Below are positions 1 to 6,290 of a stretch of 10,335 bases of DNA, piece by piece. Source of the stretch: Candidatus Omnitrophota bacterium (GTDB taxonomy: Bacteria; Omnitrophota; Gorgyraeia; Aquiviventales; Aquiviventaceae). The position numbers and the translations under genes were made by a program. The first letter of the stretch is position 1. Each line of letters starts with the position of its first letter. The DNA is taken from NCBI GenBank assembly GCA_020057015.1, contig JAGVGS010000222.1, positions 1 to 10,335 of the forward strand, in the 5' to 3' direction. The notes under the pieces were generated by a model. The model ran no database searches. It had not been told where the DNA came from and saw only the letters and a list, made by a program, of their open reading frames with translations.

Positions 1-1662
1 GAGCGCCGGTGCGGGCGCGGGACACGCCAGCAGACCTCCGGCGAGGTTCAGCACCTGCGCAAACCCGTGCTGCTGCAGAATGCGCGCCGCCAGATACCCG
101 CGCAGCCCCACCCGGCAATACACCACGGTCTCGCGCGCAGGATCCAGCTCGCCCAGGCGTTCACGCAGCTCATCGACGGGAATGAGGATCGCTTGCGGCA
201 GATGCCCGGAGGCATGCTCCATGGGCGTGCGCACGTCGACAATCTGCGGCGCACGGCCTTCGGCCAACCGGGCCTGCAGCGCCTCGCACGTGATGGTCGC
301 CGTTTCCTCGCGCAGCACGTTGGCCGCCACGAAACCCGCCATCACCACCGGGTCTTTGGCCGAGGAAAACTGCGGCGCGTACGCGAGGTCGAGCTGCTCT
401 AAGTCTTGCACCGTCATGCGCGCGGCCAACGCCGTCGCCAGCACGTCGATGCGCTTATCCACGCCACGCTCGCCCACCACCTGAGCGCCCAGCAGCCGAC
501 CGCTGGACTCCTCCACCACCAGCTTCATGTGTAGCAGCGCGCTGCCGGGATAATACGTAGCGTGATCGGCCGGGTGCGTCACCGACACATAGTGCTTGAG
601 CCCCGCGCGCTGGGCTTCGCGCGCCGAGAGGCCGGTCTTGGCCGCGGCCAGCCCCATCGTCTCCAGAATGGCCGTGCCGAGCGCCCCGGCAAAGCGCAAG
701 TGGCCACCAGCGGCATTGGCCCCAGCCACCCGGCCCTGCTTGTTGGCAGGGCCTGCCAAGGGCAGCCGCGTGGGCTGGCCGGTCACTCGGTGGATGAGCT
801 CGACCGCATCCCCAGCGGCATAGATGTCCGGATCGGACGTCTGCTGGCTCTCATTCACGGCAATCCCGCCGGCAGCGCCGATCGTCAAGCCCGCCTCCTG
901 GGCCAGCTTCAGCTCCGGCCGCACCCCGATGGAAAGAATCCCCAGATCCATGGGGAGTCGGCGACCGCTGGTCAACTCAATTGCCGTGGCCCGCTCACCG
1001 CCATGAAAGGCTTTCACCCCATCGCCCAAGGCGAGCGCGATGCCGGCGGCTTCGAGGTGCTGGCTGACAAACGCCGCCATATCGGCATCAAACGGCGGCA
1101 GCACCTGCGGCTCGCGCTCGACCACCGTCACATGCAACCCCCGCTTGTGCAGGGCCTCAGCCGCCTCGAGCCCAATGAACCCGGCCCCAATCACCACGGC
1201 ACGGCGCGGGTGCTGCTCGCTGAGATACTGCCGGATAGCATCGGAATCCGGCACGGTCTTGACGGTGAAGAGGTTCTTCGCGGTAATGCCCGGCAGTGGC
1301 GGCACCAGGGCCCCGGCCCCAGGGGCCAGGATGAGCTTGTCGTACGGCTGGGTGAAGATACGGCCGGTGGCCAAGTCGCGCACGTCCACTGCTTTGGCCG
1401 CCCGGTCGATGCGCAGCACTTCGTGGTGCACCTGCGCCTTCACGCGAAACCGCCGCCAGAAGCTCTCGGGCGATTGCAGCAGCAACGCCTCGCGCTGCGT
1501 GATGTCGCCGCCGATGTAATACGGCAAGCCGCAGTTAGCGAACGACACGTAGGGCCCGCGCTCAAAGAGGATGATCTCGGCTGCCTCGTTCACGCGCCGG
1601 GCTTTCGCCGCAGCACTCGCACCCCCCGCCACACCCCCGACAATCACGAGTCGTAACACCAT
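1..1662 (-). CDS. CoA-disulfide/polysulfide reductase with C-terminal rhodanese domain (3' end cut by window edge)
   Basis: FAD- and NAD(P)H-dependent pyridine nucleotide-disulfide oxidoreductase of the single-cysteine CoADR/Nox class. The frame is open from the ATG at 1662 to the window edge (554 codons), so only the last residues are missing relative to CoADR-rhodanese fusions of about 565 residues. Seen: an N-terminal FAD Rossmann motif (VIVGGVAGG, from residue 6), the redox cysteine Cys44 in SFANCGLPYYIGG, a second Rossmann motif (VVIGAGFIGLEAAEAL, near 155), the FAD-binding PDIYAAGDA (near 280) and the CoADR-type segment LAYAPQFSSAKDPV. A rhodanese domain follows, with catalytic Cys516 in the loop CRVGLR. 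Family knowledge: such fusions reduce CoA-disulfide, CoA-persulfide or polysulfide, with the rhodanese passing sulfane sulfur to the cysteine active site; the protein is cytosolic. The start is supported by AAGGAG five bases upstream. It is divergent from the ABC-F gene. The exact substrate is inferred and cannot be read from the sequence. Confidence 0.93.
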   Translation of the reverse strand, partial: MVLRLVIVGGVAGGASAAAKARRVNEAAEIILFERGPYVSFANCGLPYYIGGDITQREALLLQSPESFWRRFRVKAQVHHEVLRIDRAAKAVDVRDLATGRIFTQPYDKLILAPGAGALVPPLPGITAKNLFTVKTVPDSDAIRQYLSEQHPRRAVVIGAGFIGLEAAEALHKRGLHVTVVEREPQVLPPFDADMAAFVSQHLEAAGIALALGDGVKAFHGGERATAIELTSGRRLPMDLGILSIGVRPELKLAQEAGLTIGAAGGIAVNESQQTSDPDIYAAGDAVELIHRVTGQPTRLPLAGPANKQGRVAGANAAGGHLRFAGALGTAILETMGLAAAKTGLSAREAQRAGLKHYVSVTHPADHATYYPGSALLHMKLVVEESSGRLLGAQVVGERGVDKRIDVLATALAARMTVQDLEQLDLAYAPQFSSAKDPVVMAGFVAANVLREETATITCEALQARLAEGRAPQIVDVRTPMEHASGHLPQAILIPVDELRERLGELDPARETVVYCRVGLRGYLAARILQQHGFAQVLNLAGGLLACPAPAPAL

Positions 1663-1667
1663 GCGCA

Positions 1668-1713
1668 CTCCTTCATTAAGCTTCAGTATAGCGTGGATCG
1701 AAAGCGGCGTGTA
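1668..1713 (-). promoter_or_regulatory. Promoter and ribosome binding site of the CoADR-rhodanese gene
   Basis: Reading the minus strand, TATACT (1690-1685) is a good sigma70 -10 box. Seventeen bases upstream lies only a weak -35 (TACACG, 1713-1708). AAGGAG (1673-1668) sits five bases before the ATG at 1662. This would give a short leader of roughly 15-20 bases. The RBS is strong; the promoter call rests mainly on the -10 box. Confidence 0.5.
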
Positions 1714-1795
1714 TGCGCGGTGTCATCCCCCAACGAACCGTCCTCCACCGCACGCCTCGCCGAGCAGCGGGGCGACATAAATCCGGCGCTGCGCT

Positions 1796-1870
1796 ATGAA
1801 ACAGCGTATACTTGAGTTAGGTTTGCCAGGGTTGAAACGGCTTGAGCGGGCGGGTGCCGCACCTCAATAG
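1796..1870 (+). CDS. Possible 24-codon leader peptide upstream of the ABC-F gene
   Basis: An ATG at 1796 opens a 24-codon frame (MKQRILELGLPGLKRLERAG followed by AAPQ) ending in two consecutive in-frame TAG codons (1868-1873). The frame runs through the whole left arm of the terminator hairpin and stops in its loop, so a ribosome translating it would melt or block the hairpin. Against it: there is no clear Shine-Dalgarno before the ATG, and a TATACT -10 element at 1807-1812 would, if used, start transcription downstream of the ATG. In that case shorter versions starting at TTG 1823 or TTG 1832 in the same frame would be the candidates. This is an inference based on position relative to the hairpin. 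No similarity to a known leader peptide is recognised. Confidence 0.3.
   Translation: MKQRILELGLPGLKRLERAGAAPQ
1807..1812 (+). promoter_or_regulatory. Candidate -10 box (TATACT) for the ABC-F transcript
   Basis: TATACT matches the sigma70 -10 consensus at five of six positions, but no recognisable -35 lies 16-18 bases upstream and there is no TGn extension. If used, transcription would start near 1819 and the RNA would begin about 24 bases before the terminator hairpin. A weaker alternative, TTGAGC (1842-1847) with AATAGT (1866-1871) at 18-base spacing, would start inside the hairpin and avoid it. Confidence 0.3.
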
Positions 1871-1895
1871 TAGTCACCCCGCCCGTTCATTTTTT
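1843..1895 (+). terminator. Intrinsic terminator / attenuator in the ABC-F leader
   Basis: Bases 1843-1854 pair with 1889-1878 over 12 consecutive base pairs (one G-U, mostly G-C). After a one-base bulge (C1877), two more pairs follow (1855-1856 with 1876-1875). The loop is 18 bases, and six T's (1890-1895) follow the stem immediately. This is a textbook Rho-independent terminator on the plus strand. On the minus strand no T-run follows, so it does not serve the divergent oxidoreductase gene. No plus-strand gene lies upstream of it in the window, and the ABC-F start codon comes only nine bases after the T-run, so its natural role is attenuation of the ABC-F gene itself. Confidence 0.75.
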
Positions 1896-1904
1896 ACACC
1901 TACC

Positions 1905-3698
1905 ATGCCTGCCATTCTACAGCTGAAGAACATCCATAAAGCTTTTGGCCCGCGCGTCATATTTGACGCGGCCAATGTCACGCTCAACAGCGAGCAAAAA
2001 GCCGGGTTCATCGGCCGCAACGGGGCCGGCAAGTCCACGCTCTGCAAGATCATTATCGACCAGGAGCCGGCGGATGCCGGCGAGGTGGTTCAAAGCGCAG
2101 ACCTGCGCCTGAGCTACCTCGAGCAGCACGACCCCTTCACGCCCGAGGAAACGGTGCTCGCGTTCCTGCAGCGCCACTCGGGCCACGAGGCCTGGCGCTG
2201 CGGCAAGGTGGCCGGCCGGTTTCAGCTGAAACATGACCTGCTCGAGGCGCGCATCAAGAGCCTCTCCGGCGGCTATCAAACGCGCGTCAAGCTCGCCTCC
2301 ATGCTGCTGCGCGATCCGAACTTCCTGATCCTGGATGAGCCCTCCAACTATCTCGACCTGAAGACCCTCATCCTGCTCGAAGAATTCCTCCAGGATTTCG
2401 ACGGCGGCTTTCTCATCGTCTCGCACGATCGGGAGTTTCTCAAGAAGACCTGCGACCACACGCTCGAGGCCGAGAACGGGCAGCTCACCCTCTACCCCGG
2501 CACCGTCGAGGAATACCTCACCTTCAAGCAAGAGCAGCAGGCCCAGGTGCTGCGCACCAATCAAACCATCGAGAGCAAGCGCCGGCAATTACAGCTCTTC
2601 GTCGACCGCTTCCACGCCAAAGCCTCCAAGGCTGCCCAGGCGCGCTCCAAGATGAAGCAGATCGAGAAGCTCAAACCCATCGACATCGCCGCGGCCCAAA
2701 GCCTCGTGCAGATCAAGATCCCCCCGGTCGTCTGGCGCCAGGGCACCGCGTTTCGCTGCGAGCAATTCGCCATCGGCTATCCGGAAAAGCTCGTGGCCCA
2801 GCACATCACCATGCACGTCGACCACGGGGCGCACGTCGCGGTGCTGGGCGACAACGGCCAGGGCAAGACCACCTTCCTGCGCACGCTCGCCGGCGATTTG
2901 ACCCCCAAGGGCGGCACGTTCAAATGGGGCTATAACTGCGAGATCGCCTATTATGCCCAGCACGTCGTCTCGGGCTTGAACCCCCGGCACGATGTCTTCA
3001 CGCATCTCGAGAGCCAGGCGGCCTCCGCCGTCACGCGCCAGGAACTGCTGGCCATGGCCGGCTCGTTTCTCTTCAAGGGCAATGAGGTGAAAAAGCCCAT
3101 TTCGGTCCTCAGCGGAGGCGAGTGCGCGCGCCTGTGCCTGGCCGGCCTCTTGCTGATGAAGCGCTCGGTGCTGCTGCTGGATGAGCCGACGAACCACCTA
3201 GATTTTGAAACCGTCGAGGCGCTGGGGGCGGCCTTGCGGCAGTTTCAGGGTACGCTGTTCTTCATCAGCCATGACCGCACGTTTGTGAACCTGGTGGCGA
3301 CGGAGATTGTGGAGGTCAAAAACGAGGCGGTGGTGCGCTATCCAGGCAGCTACGCGGATTACGTGTACCACCTGGAAACGCAGGTGCGGCAGGAACTCGA
3401 CGCCGATACCGGCGGCGCAGGGGCCAAGGCACCGGCGGCGAAAGGGCCTTCAGACTACCACCTGCGCAAGCAGCGCGAGGCAGCGCGGCGCAAGCTCACC
3501 GGCCAGATCAAGCGCTGCGAAGAGCAGCAAGACGCGTACCGGAAGGAAAAGCAAGCGCTCGAGGCCGAACTGGCAGCCGACGCGGCCCGCTGGACCCGCG
3601 AGCTGGCCGATCATCTCGCTCGGCTCACCCACCTGCTTAGCGACGAAGAGCGCCGCTGGATCGAGCTGCACGAGCAGCTCGAAACCTCCGCCCCTTAA
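1905..3698 (+). CDS. ABC-F family ATPase (ribosome-associated, Uup/YheS-like)
   Basis: A 597-residue soluble ABC-F protein with two ABC ATPase domains and no membrane domain. Seen: Walker A GRNGAGKST (37-45), signature LSGGY (120-124), Walker B with catalytic Glu145, and switch His174. An ABC-F linker follows (about 200-280), including the basic stretch HAKASKAAQARSKM. The second domain has Walker A GDNGQGKTT (315-323), signature LSGGE (402-406), Walker B with Glu427, and His456. A charged coiled-coil tail occupies about 515-595, as in Uup-type members. Both catalytic glutamates are intact. Family knowledge: ABC-F proteins bind the ribosomal E site and relieve stalled translation; some give antibiotic resistance. 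The ATG at 1905 is preferred over an in-frame TTG at 1842 because family members begin right before the LQLKNI strand, but no Shine-Dalgarno precedes it. It is preceded by a terminator hairpin. Which subfamily, and whether it is a resistance factor, is not resolved. Confidence 0.95.
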   Translation: MPAILQLKNIHKAFGPRVIFDAANVTLNSEQKAGFIGRNGAGKSTLCKIIIDQEPADAGEVVQSADLRLSYLEQHDPFTPEETVLAFLQRHSGHEAWRCGKVAGRFQLKHDLLEARIKSLSGGYQTRVKLASMLLRDPNFLILDEPSNYLDLKTLILLEEFLQDFDGGFLIVSHDREFLKKTCDHTLEAENGQLTLYPGTVEEYLTFKQEQQAQVLRTNQTIESKRRQLQLFVDRFHAKASKAAQARSKMKQIEKLKPIDIAAAQSLVQIKIPPVVWRQGTAFRCEQFAIGYPEKLVAQHITMHVDHGAHVAVLGDNGQGKTTFLRTLAGDLTPKGGTFKWGYNCEIAYYAQHVVSGLNPRHDVFTHLESQAASAVTRQELLAMAGSFLFKGNEVKKPISVLSGGECARLCLAGLLLMKRSVLLLDEPTNHLDFETVEALGAALRQFQGTLFFISHDRTFVNLVATEIVEVKNEAVVRYPGSYADYVYHLETQVRQELDADTGGAGAKAPAAKGPSDYHLRKQREAARRKLTGQIKRCEEQQDAYRKEKQALEAELAADAARWTRELADHLARLTHLLSDEERRWIELHEQLETSAP

Positions 3699-3877
3699 GC
3701 CGGCGGCGGCAAGGCCTCGCTCGCGGGCGCCGGAGCCGTAGCGTCTGGTGCCGCGGGTGTCTCGGGCGCCTCGGTGGCCCGAGCGAGCCGGCGCTGTCGT
3801 TTCGCTTCCTGCTTCTTCAAGCGCGCCAATTCCTTGCTGCGCTTGGCACTACGATATGCTCCCGGACTTTGCCCCAT
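3695..3877 (-). CDS. Small basic Lys/Arg-rich protein with Ala/Pro-rich tail, unknown function
   Basis: A 60-residue protein. The first half is very basic and probably helical (KRSKELARLKKQEAKRQRR, about residues 12-30). The second half is a low-complexity Ala/Pro-rich tail. There is no signal peptide or membrane segment. The start is well supported: GGGAGG lies four to five bases before the ATG. The composition of the basic half would suit nucleic-acid or ribosome binding, but that is inference from charge only. It lies 106 bases downstream of the cold-shock gene, on the same strand, and may share its transcript. Its TAA stop overlaps the TAA of the convergent ABC-F gene within a shared TTAA. 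I recall similar short basic ORFs in other GC-rich bacteria but cannot name a family. Confidence 0.7.
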   Translation of the reverse strand: MGQSPGAYRSAKRSKELARLKKQEAKRQRRLARATEAPETPAAPDATAPAPASEALPPPA

Positions 3878-3897
3878 CGGACCTCCCTTTTCAGCTC

Positions 3898-3923
3898 ACC
3901 CGTTGCAGCAAAAGCCAACGGGC
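3898..3923 (-). other. RNA hairpin between csp and the small basic gene (second)
   Basis: On the minus strand CCCGTTG (3922-3916) pairs perfectly with CAACGGG (3905-3899); a G-U pair (3923 with 3898) can close the base. The loop is ten bases. No U-tract follows, so it is not a standard terminator. It lies about 20 bases upstream of the start codon of the small basic gene. Confidence 0.5.
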
Positions 3924-3953
3924 GCCCACCTTACGATGGACGCCCTTGGCCTG

Positions 3954-3982
3954 GTTTCCTCCCGCGTCACCGCGGGAGAAAC
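3954..3982 (-). other. Strong RNA hairpin directly after the csp stop codon
   Basis: On the minus strand an eight-base-pair G-C-rich stem, CTCCCGCG with CGCGGGAG, encloses a GTGA loop, which as RNA (GUGA) is a GNRA tetraloop. After a single bulged base the stem extends by four more pairs (GTTT with AAAC). It begins two bases after the csp TAA. There is no U-tract. It could be an mRNA 3' stabiliser or processing site protecting the csp message, or a Rho-assisted end. The structure is clear from the sequence; the role is inferred. Confidence 0.65.
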
Positions 3983-3983
3983 G

Positions 3984-4187
3984 TTACAGCTTGACGACGT
4001 TTGTCGCCTGCGGACCTTTCGGGCCTTGGGTGACTTCGAACTCGACTGACTGTCCTTCGGACAGCGACTTAAAGCCTTCGCCTTGAATCGCAGAGTGATG
4101 GACAAACAAATCCTTCGAGCCGTCTTCCGGGGTCACGAACCCGTACCCCTTCTGATCGCTGAACCACTTCACGGTGCCTTTCGCCAT
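3984..4187 (-). CDS. Cold-shock domain protein (CspA family)
   Basis: A 67-residue single cold-shock domain, the usual full length. Both RNA-binding motifs are intact: RNP1 KGYGFV (residues 13-18) and RNP2 LFVHHS (27-32), following the typical GTVKWFS start. Family knowledge: a five-strand OB fold that binds single-stranded RNA/DNA, acting as an RNA chaperone and, for E. coli CspA/C/E, as a transcription antiterminator. The ATG at 4187 is preceded closely by GGAAGG. It has its own strong promoter (TTGACA-17-TATCAT) and a leader of about 100 bases that includes a terminator-like hairpin, so expression is probably controlled in the leader. It may be co-transcribed with the small basic gene downstream. 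Whether it is cold-induced cannot be told from the sequence. Confidence 0.97.
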   Translation of the reverse strand: MAKGTVKWFSDQKGYGFVTPEDGSKDLFVHHSAIQGEGFKSLSEGQSVEFEVTQGPKGPQATNVVKL

Positions 4188-4229
4188 AACCTTCCCACCC
4201 CCTTCCCTTCGCTTGGCCTCTTGATGTGC

Positions 4230-4252
4230 AAAAAACCGCAGAGCATCTGCAG
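4230..4252 (-). terminator. Terminator-like hairpin in the csp leader
   Basis: On the minus strand bases 4252-4246 (CTGCAGA) pair with 4242-4236 (TCTGCGG) over seven pairs including one U-G, with a three-base loop, followed immediately by six T's (4235-4230). It lies 69 bases beyond the YheT stop, so it could end the upstream operon. It also lies downstream of the csp promoter and about 42 bases before the csp start codon, so csp transcripts must read through it. The stem is short, so it may be only a partial terminator. Confidence 0.6.
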
Positions 4253-4295
4253 CTCCACGGTTTGATGACTCGATGAGGCTGAAAAATACTGTGCA

Positions 4296-4324
4296 ATGAT
4301 ACCAATGAATGTGGGCTCTGTCAA
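4296..4324 (-). promoter_or_regulatory. Sigma70 promoter of csp
   Basis: On the minus strand a perfect -35, TTGACA (4324-4319), a spacer of exactly 17 bases, and -10 TATCAT (4301-4296). The transcription start would fall near 4289, giving a leader of about 100 bases. The TGA stop codon of the upstream hydrolase (4323-4321) lies inside the -35 box. This is the best promoter in the window. Confidence 0.75.
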
Positions 4325-5292
4325 CCAAGAAATTTGGCCAGAAAGCTCGCGGCTTGCCCCTCGGCCCAGGTGGTCTTCCGCCCCGGCCAGAAGCCGGCAA
4401 GAAACCCGATATGCCCGCCGGCCTCGGTAAAGAGCGCCGTAAGGTGCGGATTGTCGGCAACCGCCTGGCGAGGCAGAGCCTCGCCAGGAAAGAACGGGTC
4501 GTCCTCGGCATTGATGAGCAGGGTGGGCCGGCGGATGCGCCTCAAGAACGGGGCCGAGCTGGAGGCTGCCCAGTACGTGGCCGCGTCCTTAAACCCGTGC
4601 ACCGGGGCGGTGACCAGGTTGTCGAACTCCGCCAACGTGCGGACCGCTTGCAGCGCCGAACGGTCGACCAAATCCGGATAGCGCGCGAGCTTGGCAAAGG
4701 CCTTGCGCTTCAGCTGTGCGACCAGCCGCCGCTGGTACACCCGACCGAACCCCTGCTCCAGGGCTTGCACGCTGGCCGCCAGATCAAAGGGAGCCGAGAT
4801 CGCTGCCGCCGCCCGGATGCTGGATGACAGCGCCTGGCCTTGCTCGCCTAAGTACTTTAATAGCACGTTGCCGCCCAGCGAGATCCCGGCGCACGCCAGG
4901 GGGCTCGAGGGGTAGCGCTGCTGCACCTGGGCAAGCACCCAGGCCAGATCTTCCGTCTGCCCGCCATGGTAGGACTGCCGCAGGCGGTTGGGCTCACCGC
5001 TGCAGCCTCGAAAGTTGACCGCCACCCCGCCCCAGCCTCGCAGGCCTGCCTCGCGCAGCAGGCTGAGGACGGCCGTCGCGCGGGAAGAGCTCTCTAAGCC
5101 GTGCAGGATAATGAGCCGGGGGGCAGGCGACGGGGCCGCGAGCTCATCGATGTCCAGAAAATCGCCATCCGGCAGCTCCCAGCGCTGGCGCGCCAGCGGC
5201 AGACGAGGCAGGGGCCTCAAGAAGACGCCGCCAATCGTCTGCGCATGCGGCCCGCGCCCCCACCATGCCGGTTGAAACGCACTCAGCCGCAA
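4321..5292 (-). CDS. yheT: YheT-family alpha/beta-hydrolase
   Basis: A 323-residue alpha/beta-hydrolase of the YheT (UPF0017) family, the usual size. Seen: the N-terminal family signature FQPAWWGRGPHAQT, the oxyanion-region ILHGLE (62-67), the nucleophile elbow GISLGG with Ser138, a likely acid Asp265 in NAEDDPFFP, and the catalytic His294 in EAGGHIGF, so the triad is intact. Family knowledge: cytosolic carboxylesterase-like enzymes, related to ABHD1/3, with poorly defined natural substrates. The start is inferred as TTG at 5292: it gives the typical family N-terminus, it overlaps the end of the DUF1059 gene by ten bases, and a GGGAG lies just upstream, which suggests translational coupling. 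No other in-frame start is available without a longer overlap. Confidence 0.92.
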   Translation of the reverse strand: MRLSAFQPAWWGRGPHAQTIGGVFLRPLPRLPLARQRWELPDGDFLDIDELAAPSPAPRLIILHGLESSSRATAVLSLLREAGLRGWGGVAVNFRGCSGEPNRLRQSYHGGQTEDLAWVLAQVQQRYPSSPLACAGISLGGNVLLKYLGEQGQALSSSIRAAAAISAPFDLAASVQALEQGFGRVYQRRLVAQLKRKAFAKLARYPDLVDRSALQAVRTLAEFDNLVTAPVHGFKDAATYWAASSSAPFLRRIRRPTLLINAEDDPFFPGEALPRQAVADNPHLTALFTEAGGHIGFLAGFWPGRKTTWAEGQAASFLAKFLG

Positions 5293-5507
5293 CTGCTCCC
5301 GCCGCAGCAGCTCGAGCTGCCGCTTTGTGGCTCATCCTTGATGGCAGCCTTGAGCTTGGTCTGCAGCTCCGGCGTCATTTTGACGCCCTGGTGGCAGCCC
5401 TGGGCGTGCGCCGCAGCCTTCTGCAGGATCTCCGCCTCGCTGTTGCCGCGGATCACCTCATCGCAATTGACCCCAACATCCCGGCACTTCAGCATTTTCG
5501 TCCCCAT
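5283..5507 (-). CDS. DUF1059-type small protein with Cys/Ser/Gly-rich tail
   Basis: A 74-residue protein. The first part matches the DUF1059 pattern as I know it: CRDVGVNCD (Cys8, Cys15), an acidic helix, then HAQGCH (His34, Cys38, His39). The end is unusual: a short Ser/Cys/Gly tail, SSSCCGGSSCG, adding three cysteines. The Cys/His arrangement suggests metal binding, but DUF1059 function is not established. The start at 5507 is supported by AGGAGG five bases upstream; an internal ATG at 5495 is less likely. It lies 30 bases after the Bax-inhibitor-like gene, and its end overlaps the YheT start by ten bases, so the three are probably one transcript. Confidence 0.82.
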   Translation of the reverse strand: MGTKMLKCRDVGVNCDEVIRGNSEAEILQKAAAHAQGCHQGVKMTPELQTKLKAAIKDEPQSGSSSCCGGSSCG

Positions 5508-5537
5508 ACGCCCCTCCTGTGTGATGGTGCGACCCTG

Positions 5538-6272
5538 TCAACGCCGGCTGCGCGTCTTGCCCAGCAGCCGCAAGATCTCCAGATACAGCCAGACCATCGT
5601 GACCATGAGCCCGAAGGCCGCATACCACTCCATATATTTCGGCAAGCGCTGCTCGGCCCCGCGCTCAATGAAATCGAAATCCAACACCAGGTTCAGCGCG
5701 GCAATGATCACAATGACTACGCTGATGCCGATGCTCAGCGGGCTGCTATTGTACAAGAAAGCCAGCCGCGCGCCAAAAAAACTCATGATCCAGCTCACGA
5801 GATACACAAGCGCGATGCCGCCGGTGGCTGCCACGATCCCGAGCCGGAATTTATGCGTCACCTGAATGAGGCCTGACTTGTACGCCATCAGCAGGGCACC
5901 CAGCGTGCCAAACGTGAGGGCCACCGCATTCATCACGATGCCCGGGTAGCGCGCTTCCAGCATGGCGGACACCCCGCCCAGTGCTAAGCCCTCAAACGCC
6001 GCGTAGATCGGGGCGCTGACCGGCGCCCACGTCTTCTGGAAGACCGTCACCAGGGCGGTGATGAAGCCCCCCAGCGCGCCCAGCAGCACGAGCCCCTGCA
6101 CCGGCCCGCCGGCCAGAGCCCGCCCCCAGACCCAGGAGCTGGCCACCAACAGCACCGCTAGCAACATCGCCGTACGGTTCACCGCACCCTGTACGGTCAT
6201 AGCCGCCTCGGCACTTACGCCGCGCGCGCCGGCAAATGCTTCCGTATTGAATACCGGGTTCGTGCTCCGCAT
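5538..6272 (-). CDS. Bax inhibitor-1/YccA family membrane protein
   Basis: A 244-residue integral membrane protein with about seven hydrophobic segments (approximately 33-50, 58-78, 90-104, 112-131, 146-166, 177-197, 214-236), the normal size for bacterial BI-1/YccA proteins. Family features seen: the N-terminal RSTNPVF, the MTVQGAVNRT segment before the first membrane helix, and LDFDFIERG (197-205) with acidic residues in the position of the family's pH/calcium-sensing pair. Family knowledge: inner-membrane proteins; BsYetJ shows pH-dependent calcium leak and E. coli YccA modulates FtsH protease. The specific role here is unknown. The start at 6272 has AAGGAGG at ideal spacing; longer in-frame extensions have no family character. 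It is followed 30 bases later by the DUF1059 gene. Confidence 0.93.
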   Translation of the reverse strand: MRSTNPVFNTEAFAGARGVSAEAAMTVQGAVNRTAMLLAVLLVASSWVWGRALAGGPVQGLVLLGALGGFITALVTVFQKTWAPVSAPIYAAFEGLALGGVSAMLEARYPGIVMNAVALTFGTLGALLMAYKSGLIQVTHKFRLGIVAATGGIALVYLVSWIMSFFGARLAFLYNSSPLSIGISVVIVIIAALNLVLDFDFIERGAEQRLPKYMEWYAAFGLMVTMVWLYLEILRLLGKTRSRR

Positions 6273-6290
6273 GTGTCCTCCTTCTGGTGC

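Noticed and set aside
562..1656. Long open frame on the plus strand (364 codons)
   Set aside because: It lies antisense to the CoADR-rhodanese gene, has no family motif, and is explained by the GC-rich codon use of the real gene.
1842..1904. N-terminal extension of the ABC-F protein from TTG 1842
   Set aside because: The 21 extra residues have no family character and are encoded by the terminator hairpin; family members start near MPAILQLKN.
1917..3197. Two long minus-strand frames opposite the ABC-F gene
   Set aside because: The plus strand carries all ABC-F motifs without interruption; the antisense frames have no recognisable domain or ribosome binding site.
4309..4827. Plus-strand frame opposite yheT
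   Set aside because: It has no motif or ribosome binding site, and the minus strand encodes an intact catalytic triad.
5508..5537. Possible terminator between the BI-1 gene and the DUF1059 gene
   Set aside because: The 30-base gap has no hairpin or T-run, only the DUF1059 Shine-Dalgarno, so co-transcription is more likely.
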